Program-made: the position numbers and the translations under genes | Part shown: piece by piece, positions 1-6,190 of the stretch | Position numbering within the stretch: position 1 is the first letter of the stretch | Layout: the number at the start of each line of letters is the position of its first letter | The notes under the pieces: model-generated | Told to the model about the DNA's origin: nothing | Seen by the model: only the letters and a program-made list of their open reading frames with translations | Databases searched by the model: none | Assembly (NCBI GenBank): GCA_030669485.1 | Contig: DAOVDL010000010.1 | Coordinates: 1-10,137, forward strand | Reading direction: 5' to 3' | Length of the DNA stretch: 10,137 bases | DNA from: Candidatus Bathyarchaeota archaeon | GTDB lineage: Archaea > Thermoproteota > Bathyarchaeia > Hecatellales > Hecatellaceae

Positions 1-456
1 GACCGGATTGCCGTGATGATGGATGGCAAAGTGGTTCAAGTAGATACCCCTCAAGGCATCTTCAACAAACCAACATCCAGTGAGGTGGCAGATTTTGTGG
101 GGGTTGAAAACATCTTCATAGGAGAAGTGAAATCAAATGAAGGCGGCGTTGCACATGTGGAGACTGAAGATTTCGATATATCGGCTCTTTCCCCCTATAT
201 GGAAGGAAGGGTGAAGGCATTCATCCGGCCCGAGAACGTAACCCTCTCCCGCACTTCCCTGAAAAGTAGCGCCAGAAACAATGTAAAAGGAAGAATCGTG
301 AAGATAACCGACCTAGGAGTAACAGTTCGAATTCAACTTGATAAAGGAGTGAAAGCGCTCATCACCAAGAACTCAGCTGAAGAACTTGGGCTAAAAATCG
401 GAGACGAAGTATATACCTCATTTAAAGCAACCTCCGTACATTTGAGTAGAACTTAA
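1..456 (+). CDS. ABC transporter ATP-binding protein, C-terminal part (5' partial)
   Basis: The reading frame is open from base 1 and ends at TAA 454-456, giving the last 151 residues of a protein that begins upstream. The first 24 residues (DRIAVMMDGKVVQ, then DTPQGIFNKP) are the classic end of an importer ATPase domain, just after the H-loop histidine: 'DRIAVM..GK..Q.gtP.eif..P'. Residues about 95-148 form a TOBE-type beta domain that follows the ATPase domain in molybdate, tungstate, sulfate, iron and sugar ATPases. FIRPENV at 74-80 is the usual linker. Walker A, signature and Walker B motifs are outside the window. The family role is to power solute import as a cytoplasmic dimer under a membrane permease. 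A molybdate/tungstate type is my best guess for an archaeon, but the substrate cannot be read from this fragment. The gene converges on scpB with 76 bp between. Confidence 0.9.
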   Translation, partial: DRIAVMMDGKVVQVDTPQGIFNKPTSSEVADFVGVENIFIGEVKSNEGGVAHVETEDFDISALSPYMEGRVKAFIRPENVTLSRTSLKSSARNNVKGRIVKITDLGVTVRIQLDKGVKALITKNSAEELGLKIGDEVYTSFKATSVHLSRT

Positions 457-532
457 CATTAAACTCGGTTACTGGAGTAAGAATAGATAGAAAGCCCACC
501 CTGCTAGCTGAAGACCCGGAATTTTCAGTTTC

Positions 533-1261
533 TTAGGCTTCCTCTTCTACGCTTTCCTCACCCTTCTCCATCTCTTCCTTTTTCGATGTTTTCTTTTTGC
601 GTTTCTTGACTTCTTCCTCTATATTGGCCAAGATGACCTCAAGCTGTTTCTTCATCAGCCGCGACTCTTTGCTGAAACCGAAGTAGTCTGCAAACCTTTC
701 AGTTGTTCTGAGCAACTGAGATTTTCCAAATTTCTCCCGTGAAATTAGGCCCATCTCGACTAAGCGGGAGATATGGTCATAGGCTTGGCCACCTCTTACA
801 AGGATGAGTTTCGCTTGGGCGAGGGGCTGCCTCAGGGCTATGTAGGCAAGAGTTTTAAGGGGACCTTCGCTGAGCAGGGGTTTCATGGAGAGCCTTCGTA
901 CGCGGTGGACGAACTGGTGTTTAAGCTGCATGACAAATTTGCCGTCTTCAGTCTCAAGAACCTCCAACGCTCCGTCTCTGTTCTTATACTCGTCTATAAG
1001 ACTTCGAGCAAGTTCCCGAGCCTTCCTCTTCGAGTAAGTGCGGGTGATAGAGGCAAGAGTTTTGAGTGGAAGGGGGTAGCCTGCGACGTAGAGAGCAGCC
1101 TCTATTAGTCTCTTATTGTTTTCAGATTCGCGGGCAGCTTGCTCTACCTCTGCTTCTCGAGTTTCTTGAGCAGCCTGAGCGGGTGGTTGTGACGCCTCAA
1201 GCTTCTCAACAGGCTTGAGGTCCCGCTCAGCTGGTTTCTCACACTGTAAGAGGTCTGACAT
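533..1261 (-). CDS. scpB: Segregation and condensation protein B (ScpB)
   Basis: 242 residues. ScpB is the winged-helix (kite) subunit that dimerises and binds the kleisin ScpA in the bacterial/archaeal SMC complex. The first winged helix begins near residue 51 (LIEAALYVAGYPLPL, typical of ScpB N-termini). The second follows at about 133-196 (GPLKTLAYIALRQPL, then HISRLVEMGLI and the RTTERFADYFGF ending, which are family hallmarks). It carries a low-complexity Ala/Glu/Gln-rich N-terminal extension of about 49 residues and a Lys/Glu-rich C-terminal tail from about 215, both probably disordered. The ATG start has an AGGAG element 10 nt upstream, inside the 3' end of scpA. The 23-bp overlap with scpA points to translational coupling. 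It is the last gene of the operon. The family call is firm; the function of the charged ends is unknown. Confidence 0.95.
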   Translation of the reverse strand: MSDLLQCEKPAERDLKPVEKLEASQPPAQAAQETREAEVEQAARESENNKRLIEAALYVAGYPLPLKTLASITRTYSKRKARELARSLIDEYKNRDGALEVLETEDGKFVMQLKHQFVHRVRRLSMKPLLSEGPLKTLAYIALRQPLAQAKLILVRGGQAYDHISRLVEMGLISREKFGKSQLLRTTERFADYFGFSKESRLMKKQLEVILANIEEEVKKRKKKTSKKEEMEKGEESVEEEA

Positions 1262-1934
1262 CTCTATCAGGCTCCTTGGATACGTCTACATAGAGCTCTC
1301 CGAACTCCTCATCTTGAAGGAGCTGGATATATTGCTTGCCAGCTAGGAAGAGGAGAAGGAGGAAAGTTCGGATAATCTCAATTCTTACCTTGCCTTTAAC
1401 TATTTCTGCGAAGGGTACAATTTTACCTCGGGTCATGGCCTTGAGGTTACCGTAGAAGTCATCGATCTTGGACTCTATATCCATGAAGAAACGATCGTAC
1501 TCTTTGAAGAAGTCAGGGGGAGGCGGCTCAAACTTCACCAACTTGACGGGCCTATGTTCGCTCTCATGCTTCACAACGTCCTCCAAAGCCGTCATAAGAT
1601 TATCTAGAGTGGTTGAAGTGAACTCATAGCGGAAGGGCAGCTGCAGTGGTGGAGGCAGAATTTCAACCGGTCTGACTGGTGGTGGGACAGGTGGTTCCTC
1701 TAGCTTCATAACCTGCTCCGACTGGAGGCGTAGAATGATGCTGGAGGAGAATAGAGCGGTACCAGAGGCTGCAAAGTCTATGTAGCTGTGCTCCCGCATC
1801 TCACTGACAAAGGAAGAGAGTAATCTTGTGAGATCCACATCCCAAGGCCTGATCTTATGAAGTCTAACCAAATCGAAGAGTATGTGCCAAGGAGGCTTCA
1901 GCCAAAAGGGTTTCTCACAGACAACCTTCTTCAA
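1239..1934 (-). CDS. scpA: Segregation and condensation protein A (ScpA, kleisin)
   Basis: 231 residues. This is the kleisin that bridges the two SMC heads and recruits ScpB. The N-terminal domain shows the family signature 'PPWHILFDLVRLHKIRPWDVDL' around 14-35, including PWDVD at 30-34, and FAASGTALFSSSIILRLQSE at 54-73, the helix that binds the SMC neck. A proline-rich linker follows (about 80-100). The C-terminal winged helix that contacts the SMC cap lies at about 170-218 (VRIEIIRTFLLLLFLAG then IQLLQDEEFGELYV). The start is TTG at 1934, overlapping the smc stop as TTGA; a GGTGA element 10 nt upstream in the smc 3' end supports it. Length is in the usual range. The start codon is the least certain element, but no fitting ATG exists before the conserved region. 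Confidence 0.94.
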   Translation of the reverse strand: MKKVVCEKPFWLKPPWHILFDLVRLHKIRPWDVDLTRLLSSFVSEMREHSYIDFAASGTALFSSSIILRLQSEQVMKLEEPPVPPPVRPVEILPPPLQLPFRYEFTSTTLDNLMTALEDVVKHESEHRPVKLVKFEPPPPDFFKEYDRFFMDIESKIDDFYGNLKAMTRGKIVPFAEIVKGKVRIEIIRTFLLLLFLAGKQYIQLLQDEEFGELYVDVSKEPDRDVRPLTV

Positions 1935-4900
1935 GCCGGAATCTTCACCACCTGGGAGGGCATAGATACGACATGGGAGACACCTTTGGTGGCGTAGACC
2001 CCAAAGACCCTGTCAGCTTTGGCTGCTACCGCCTCCTTGAAGGAGATGGCAATTATCTGCGAGTCCTCTGTCTCCTGCTTGAGAAGATCAGCGAGCCGCT
2101 GAACATTCATGGGGTCGAGGTGGGCGTCGATCTCATCGAAGATGTAGAAAGGTGAAGATTGAGCTAGGCTTTGAAGCGCAAAGATATAGCAGACAGCTAC
2201 CACCGACTTCTCACCGCCACTAGCTGCTGTGATAAGCATCTGGGATTTACCTGGGAACTCGACGACTATGTCAAGGCCTCCTGTGAATGGATCTTCTGGA
2301 TCTTGAAGTTCGAGCCATCCCCTGCCTGTGGTTATGGATTGGAAGGTCTGGGAGAACTTCCCGTTCAGTTTTTTGAGAGCTGCGAAGAAGGTCTCCCGCT
2401 TCTCCCTCTCAACGGACTCCATAAACTCTAAGATCTCCCGCTTCTCATCCTCAAGCTGATTTATCCTAACCGATAGCTGCTTGTAGTTCTCTCTCTGAGG
2501 CTCATAGAGTACCTCAGCGTTCATGTTCAGTCTTCTGATGAGGTTATTGAACTCTCCCTGAAGATTATCGATCAGACTTTCTGAGATCTCAACATCCTCC
2601 GGTTTGATGTCAACAAGTTCCTTGTATCCAAGTTCTTCAATTTCTCTTTTGCTTCCATCAAGCGCTATCTGAGCACGCATACGACTCTCCTTCAGGCTGT
2701 CGACCGTCTGGTTGATGGGCGCAATATCGCGATCTATCTTATTTATCTGCCGATTAATATCTCCCATTTGCCCTTCGTACTTTTTGAACTCTTCCTTCCT
2801 CGCCATCATTCTATCAGAGAACTTCGCCTTCTCTTTATCCAGCTCTTTAAGTTTTTCAAGCGCCGCAGTCAGCTTCTGGTTAGCCTTTTCCATATCCCTC
2901 CGCCTATTCCTCATTAGCTTTCGGATACCATTGAGATCTTTACTGGCAGTACTGAGGGCGGGAGTATGAACGTTCCTTATGTTGGATTCATGTGTGGAGT
3001 AGTTGCTGTTCAACTCGTTGAACTGGCGTTGGAGGTCATTTATCTCCGCATCAAGACTATCGACCTCGCTCTTATATCGCGTAACAGTCTCAGGCTTCAC
3101 CTGCCTCTTGACTTTGACAGCCTCAATTCGCAGGTTATGAAGCTGTTGCGCTATCTCAGCCCTCCGAGCCCCCGCTTCATCTACGGAAGCCTTCATCTTA
3201 CCTTGACGGTACCTGAAGCTTCGGAGACGCCTGTTCAAGGTAACTATATCATTATGGATCCTTCGGATGTTCCGAGTTAGCTCTTCTACTTCTCGTTCAA
3301 AATATTTGATGGCATCTCCTCTGAGAACTTTATCTCCCTCAAACCTTATGAGATCCTCACCAAAGCGTTTGAAGTCAGCCTGCCTGCGTTTTAGGAGATC
3401 CTCGAAGGAGCTCACGGTCTCTTTAACCATATTTATTGCTTTGCTGCTGGGTAGAACCTCAAAGAGATCTATAGGCTCACGGTAGAAGCCGACCTCTAGG
3501 CGTAAACCCGGTTCATAGACCTCGCCCTCAACTGTTACGGCACGGTATCCCTCCCTAGATACGGTTAGGGCAGCATCCTCCCCTACAACAATCAGAGTGT
3601 CACCTAGGACGAAGTTGACTGCCGGTTGATACTGTTGTGCACAGGTGACATAGCCGACGGCAGATCCCAGAACCCCAGGTATGTTGGGTTTCTTAACTGC
3701 CTTTACTGCTTTTAAGTTCTCTAGGGGAAGAAGCTTCACCCTTCCTATCTTAGCCCTCTTGAGGCTCTCAGCACATTGTCTGACTGCGTCCATATTGTCG
3801 GCTACGAGGGCTTGGAGCCAACCTTCGGCAGCAGCTTCAATTGCCGTCTGATAGTCGCGGGTTATCCTGATCTTGTTTTTGAGGCGCCCGTAGATTCCTG
3901 TCAGGGATTTCGTTTGAACAAGGCGCTCTATGTGGTTTATAGCATTCTCTTCCGAGAGAACATTATCTGCTAGGTCTTTCCTAGACTCAAACTCTGTTAC
4001 ATTCAGCTTTGCCTGCTTAGCAATCCTCTCTGCATTATTTATCTCTGAGTCAGCTAGTTCCCTCTGCTTCTTGGCTCGCTCGATCGTTTGCAGGATTGAT
4101 CCATAGCTCTTCAACTCTTTCTGTTTCATGTTGCTTAACTGCTTGTACTGGGCGGAGAAGGCGTCGTGAAGGTTCTCAAAGGATACTTTACGTGAGGCCA
4201 GAGTCTCTACCTGTTCACGTAGGATATCATAGCTTTCATTCTCAGCCTTGATCTTAACTTCGAGGCGGTTGTCCTCTCTTTCAAGTTGCCCGATCTCTTC
4301 CTCTATACTTGATAATCGTTTGACGTTATCGTCTAGGAACTGTTTTATCTCACCGATTTTACCCATTATCTCTTCTTTCTTAGCCTTCTTAAGGCCAAGA
4401 ATCTCTTTAATCTCCTCACGGGCCGTGGATATCTTTCCGAGTTCTCTTTTGGCCTCCCGATACTGGCACCTTATAGATTTTAAGGTCTCAACCTTGTCAG
4501 TGGACATTTTCTCGTAGGATTGAACGCTTGTCTTGGAGGAAGAGATTGTTGTTTTGAGACCTGCGACTTGTGAGGTGAGGTCGCCTATCTCCTTCTGGAG
4601 GGAGACCAACATCTCTCCTCCTTTATCCACCACTTCGACCGTGTAGTCATGCCACTCCCGATCTCTGTCGTGGCGTTGGCTCTCAAGGGCTTCACGCTTA
4701 ATCTTGAAGTTCTCAAGTGTTGAGTTCTTTCTCTCAAGCTCACTGCTAAGTCGCTCTATATCAGCTTGAAGCTCCTTAACCCTTGCCGAGAGCCTCACCG
4801 CTTTAAGACGGTTCAACTCCTTTTTTATGTAGTTGTAGCGGAGAAGCTCGTTGCGCTCTTTCTCAAGCTCAAGAACACGTTTCTTGACCTCCTCAAATCG

Positions 4901-5479
4901 GCCAGCAGCAACCTTGAGGTTGGTTTCCGCCTCCCTAAGTTCTTCCTGGGCGCTATGTTTCTTCTTGTCGTACTCAGCTATCCCTAAAATGCCTTCGATG
5001 TTTTTCCTTCTATCTTCAGGTGAGAAATCCGCTATCTTCATCGTTGTGCCTTGACTGATGAAGTTTGTTCCACCAGTGAGGGCAGCTACTCCCAAGACAT
5101 CCAACAGACTTGACCGGGAGTACCTTCTTCCATTGACACGGTAGATGCTGGTGCCATCAGCATGGATATAGCGGGAGACGGTTACTACATCAGTGTCTAT
5201 GGGAATCCTTCGGTCGTGATTGTCAAATTGAATGTTAACAGATCCATGTTTCGCCTTGGGGATCTCACTTCCCCCAGAGTAGAGAAGAGAGGAGAAGTTT
5301 GTTGCTCGAAGGGTTCTGGCGCTGAGTTCGCCTAGGACGAACTGAATGGAGTCAATTATGTTTGTTTTGCCGCTTCCGTTGGGACCGAGGATGATATTCA
5401 AGCGTTTGTCAAAGGAGAGAGCGGTCTTGCGGGCGAAGGTTTTGAAGCCTACCATCTCAAGCTTCTTTATGGTAACCAT
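1931..5479 (-). CDS. smc: Chromosome segregation protein SMC
   Basis: 1182 residues, typical SMC length. SMC is the ATPase of the condensin-like complex that folds and segregates the chromosome. The N-terminal head has Walker A GPNGSGKT (32-39) and a Q-loop region ISQGT (141-145). A long heptad-rich, Glu/Lys/Arg/Leu-rich coiled coil runs from about 172 to 520. The globular hinge spans about 525-665 (LTGIYGRL, DYQTAIEAAA, GRVKLLPL, LGSAVGYV). The returning coiled coil ends near 1040. The C-terminal head has signature ASGGEK (1086-1091), Walker B FYIFDEID (1111-1118) and D-loop AHLD (1119-1122). Odd points: the first residue of the signature is Ala rather than the usual Leu, and the hinge lacks the glycine-rich GG..TGG ending of most SMCs. 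The ATG start has GGGAG 7 nt upstream. It sits 51 bp after the RHH gene and overlaps scpA by 4 bp. Confidence 0.98.
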   Translation of the reverse strand: MVTIKKLEMVGFKTFARKTALSFDKRLNIILGPNGSGKTNIIDSIQFVLGELSARTLRATNFSSLLYSGGSEIPKAKHGSVNIQFDNHDRRIPIDTDVVTVSRYIHADGTSIYRVNGRRYSRSSLLDVLGVAALTGGTNFISQGTTMKIADFSPEDRRKNIEGILGIAEYDKKKHSAQEELREAETNLKVAAGRFEEVKKRVLELEKERNELLRYNYIKKELNRLKAVRLSARVKELQADIERLSSELERKNSTLENFKIKREALESQRHDRDREWHDYTVEVVDKGGEMLVSLQKEIGDLTSQVAGLKTTISSSKTSVQSYEKMSTDKVETLKSIRCQYREAKRELGKISTAREEIKEILGLKKAKKEEIMGKIGEIKQFLDDNVKRLSSIEEEIGQLEREDNRLEVKIKAENESYDILREQVETLASRKVSFENLHDAFSAQYKQLSNMKQKELKSYGSILQTIERAKKQRELADSEINNAERIAKQAKLNVTEFESRKDLADNVLSEENAINHIERLVQTKSLTGIYGRLKNKIRITRDYQTAIEAAAEGWLQALVADNMDAVRQCAESLKRAKIGRVKLLPLENLKAVKAVKKPNIPGVLGSAVGYVTCAQQYQPAVNFVLGDTLIVVGEDAALTVSREGYRAVTVEGEVYEPGLRLEVGFYREPIDLFEVLPSSKAINMVKETVSSFEDLLKRRQADFKRFGEDLIRFEGDKVLRGDAIKYFEREVEELTRNIRRIHNDIVTLNRRLRSFRYRQGKMKASVDEAGARRAEIAQQLHNLRIEAVKVKRQVKPETVTRYKSEVDSLDAEINDLQRQFNELNSNYSTHESNIRNVHTPALSTASKDLNGIRKLMRNRRRDMEKANQKLTAALEKLKELDKEKAKFSDRMMARKEEFKKYEGQMGDINRQINKIDRDIAPINQTVDSLKESRMRAQIALDGSKREIEELGYKELVDIKPEDVEISESLIDNLQGEFNNLIRRLNMNAEVLYEPQRENYKQLSVRINQLEDEKREILEFMESVEREKRETFFAALKKLNGKFSQTFQSITTGRGWLELQDPEDPFTGGLDIVVEFPGKSQMLITAASGGEKSVVAVCYIFALQSLAQSSPFYIFDEIDAHLDPMNVQRLADLLKQETEDSQIIAISFKEAVAAKADRVFGVYATKGVSHVVSMPSQVVKIPA

Positions 5480-5530
5480 GCTAGATCTCCCGAGAGATGG
5501 GTAAGAGTTTGGTGTAGATTGTTCAGGTGC

Positions 5531-5716
5531 TCACTTTATGACGCCTTTCTGTCGCAGTTTCTCAAGGTTTGGACTTCCTATGTTGCCCTCAAGCCATCTT
5601 AGGATGATGCTTCTAGCTACCTCGCTTGTGGAGTTTCCGAAGTAGGGTTGTAACTCTTCAAGTAGCTTGAGGTGTACCTCGTCGAGTAAAATTTGGATAC
5701 GTTGCTTCTGCGGCAA
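5531..5716 (-). CDS. Ribbon-helix-helix (CopG/Arc-type) DNA-binding protein
   Basis: 61 residues. The pattern fits a ribbon-helix-helix fold: a short strand at 4-11 (KQRIQILL) with alternating residues for the intertwined DNA-contacting ribbon, helix A at about 12-25, a turn at FGNS (26-29), and helix B at about 29-43 (STSEVARSIILRWLEG), the usual 'S.SE..R..i...L' form. The remaining tail (LEKLRQKGVIK) is short and basic. Such proteins are dimers acting as repressors or antitoxins. The start is TTG at 5716; an in-frame TAA lies 12 bases upstream, so no earlier common start is possible. A TATA box centred about 29 nt upstream suggests a leaderless transcript. It is first in the operon, with smc 51 bp downstream. 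No toxin gene adjoins it. Autoregulation of the smc operon is my inference; the specific target is unknown. Confidence 0.82.
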   Translation of the reverse strand: MPQKQRIQILLDEVHLKLLEELQPYFGNSTSEVARSIILRWLEGNIGSPNLEKLRQKGVIK

Positions 5717-5723
5717 TGTAATA

Positions 5724-5741
5724 GAAAGTTAGTATGAAAGT
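5724..5741. repeat. Tandem direct repeat GAAAGT, 12-bp period, candidate operator
   Basis: GAAAGT occurs at 5724-5729 and again at 5736-5741, followed by similar AT-rich bases (TAGTAT and AATATA). The pair lies between the leftward TATA box and the TTG start of the RHH gene, so a protein bound here would cover the transcription start of the RHH-smc operon. The period is close to one helical turn, as often seen where RHH dimers bind side by side. The binding role is inference, and short AT-rich repeats can arise by chance. Confidence 0.35.
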
Positions 5742-5749
5742 AATATAAA
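5741..5749 (-). promoter_or_regulatory. TATA box of the RHH-smc-scpA-scpB operon
   Basis: Read on the minus strand this is TTTATATTA, close to the archaeal TATA consensus. Its centre is about 29 nt upstream of the TTG start at 5716, so transcription should begin at or within a few bases of the start codon (a leaderless mRNA). No Shine-Dalgarno-like stretch is visible before that TTG, which agrees. No comparable box lies in the 51 bp before smc, so this is probably the promoter for the whole condensin operon. Confidence 0.6.
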
Positions 5750-5755
5750 AACACA

Positions 5756-5763
5756 TTTATATA
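5756..5763 (+). promoter_or_regulatory. TATA box of the AbrB-like gene
   Basis: TTTATATA matches the archaeal TATA consensus exactly and is centred about 28 nt before the ATG at 5788, the spacing of a leaderless transcript. It lies back to back with the leftward TATA box, with centres about 15 bp apart, so the two pre-initiation complexes could hardly assemble together. This suggests mutually exclusive or jointly regulated transcription. Confidence 0.65.
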
Positions 5764-5765
5764 GA

Positions 5766-5784
5766 ATAATTATCCTATAATTAT
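5766..5784. repeat. Tandem perfect palindromes ATAATTAT, 11-bp period, candidate operator
   Basis: ATAATTAT, itself a perfect 8-bp palindrome, occurs at 5766-5773 and 5777-5784, separated by CCT. The 11-bp period puts both copies on the same face of the helix. They fill the space between the rightward TATA box and the AbrB-like ATG, covering the expected transcription start. This is a typical layout for a repressor operator. The binder could be the AbrB-like protein itself or the RHH protein. The repeat is directly visible; the role is inferred, and AT-rich context raises the chance of coincidence. Confidence 0.45.
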
Positions 5785-5787
5785 TTC

Positions 5788-5964
5788 ATGCGACCCAGAG
5801 TACTAACCATGAGCGAGAAAGAAGCAGAATTCGAAGCAGACCTAACTTGGGCAGGGGCCAGAAGATACCCTGTCGCCGTCCTCTACATCCCTAACCACAT
5901 AAAAGACCGACTGAACCTGAAAACCGGTGACCGCGTCATATGCACCATTAGAAAACAAACATAA
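5788..5964 (+). CDS. Short AbrB/MazE-like swapped-hairpin DNA-binding protein
   Basis: 58 codons, ATG 5788 to TAA 5962-5964. Residues 27-54 (YPVAVLYIPNHIKDRL, then NLKTGDRVICTI) match the core of AbrB/MazE/SpoVT swapped-hairpin domains: 'v.IP..ir..l.lk.GD.v'. Such proteins are dimeric transcription factors or antitoxins. The first 26 residues are acidic and without a recognisable domain. A second in-frame ATG (codon 8, 5809) is possible, but the consensus TATA box about 28 nt before the first ATG favours that one and a leaderless mRNA. The gene is divergent from the RHH-smc operon and shares its 71-bp control region. It appears monocistronic: no toxin-like ORF follows, and the next solid gene starts 226 bp later. 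The fold call is fairly good; regulator of its own divergent region is inference. Confidence 0.7.
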   Translation: MRPRVLTMSEKEAEFEADLTWAGARRYPVAVLYIPNHIKDRLNLKTGDRVICTIRKQT

Positions 5965-6079
5965 AAACCGCACATCACCACCAACCATTTAGATCCATAA
6001 CATTCCACATAGGCCTATTCACATTCTCCTTTTTCCAGAGAACCCCATTCAGTGAACCAGCTAATTCAAAGAACAGAAG

Positions 6080-6187
6080 ATGCCCCTTCCATATGAAAGG
6101 TATTTATCCAGTAACTATCATCAAGAGGGGATAATCAATTCAAGATACTTGAAGTGGGTTAGGGAGAGCACTGGGAAGAGGCGATGA
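6080..6187 (+). CDS. Possible 35-codon small ORF upstream of the site-2 protease (doubtful)
   Basis: ATG 6080 to TGA 6185-6187 encodes 35 residues with a basic end (STGKRR). It is in the same frame as the protease gene, which begins one codon after its stop. The stop overlaps the ribosome binding region of the protease, so it could be a translationally coupled leader peptide, or simply open sequence. It has only a weak purine run before its ATG, no TATA box at leaderless distance, and no family I recognise. The candidate TATA box for the protease lies inside it, which argues against it. Confidence 0.15.
   Translation: MPLPYERYLSSNYHQEGIINSRYLKWVRESTGKRR
6101..6107 (+). promoter_or_regulatory. 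Weak TATA-box candidate for the protease-thiolase operon
   Basis: TATTTAT preceded by the purine-rich AAAGG, which could serve as a BRE element. Transcription would start near 6130 and leave a leader of about 60 nt before the TTG at 6191, consistent with the clear ribosome binding site of that gene. It is the best candidate in the 226-bp gap but is only a partial consensus match. Confidence 0.3.
6178..6185 (+). promoter_or_regulatory. Ribosome binding site that fixes the TTG start of the site-2 protease
   Basis: GAGGCGAT differs by one base from GAGGTGAT, the stretch complementary to the archaeal 16S rRNA 3' end, and ends 5 nt before TTG 6191. An in-frame TGA at 6185-6187 excludes any earlier start, so this site and TTG together define the gene start. 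Confidence 0.6.
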
Positions 6188-6190
6188 CAG

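Noticed and set aside
457..532. Terminator hairpin between the ABC ATPase gene and scpB
   Set aside because: No stem of useful length and no T-run of five or more near either stop codon; only a loose pyrimidine-rich stretch on the minus strand.
773..1108. 111-codon plus-strand ORF inside scpB
   Set aside because: Antisense to the well-supported scpB coding sequence, no recognisable domain, no promoter or ribosome binding site.
2712..3485. Hydrophobic, serine-rich plus-strand ORFs opposite the SMC coiled coil
   Set aside because: Leu/Ser-rich translations are what Lys/Glu-rich coiled-coil codons give on the other strand; not real membrane proteins.
5531..5964. RHH and AbrB-like genes as a toxin-antitoxin pair
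   Set aside because: Both are DNA-binding (antitoxin-type) folds, transcribed divergently, and no toxin-like ORF is present.
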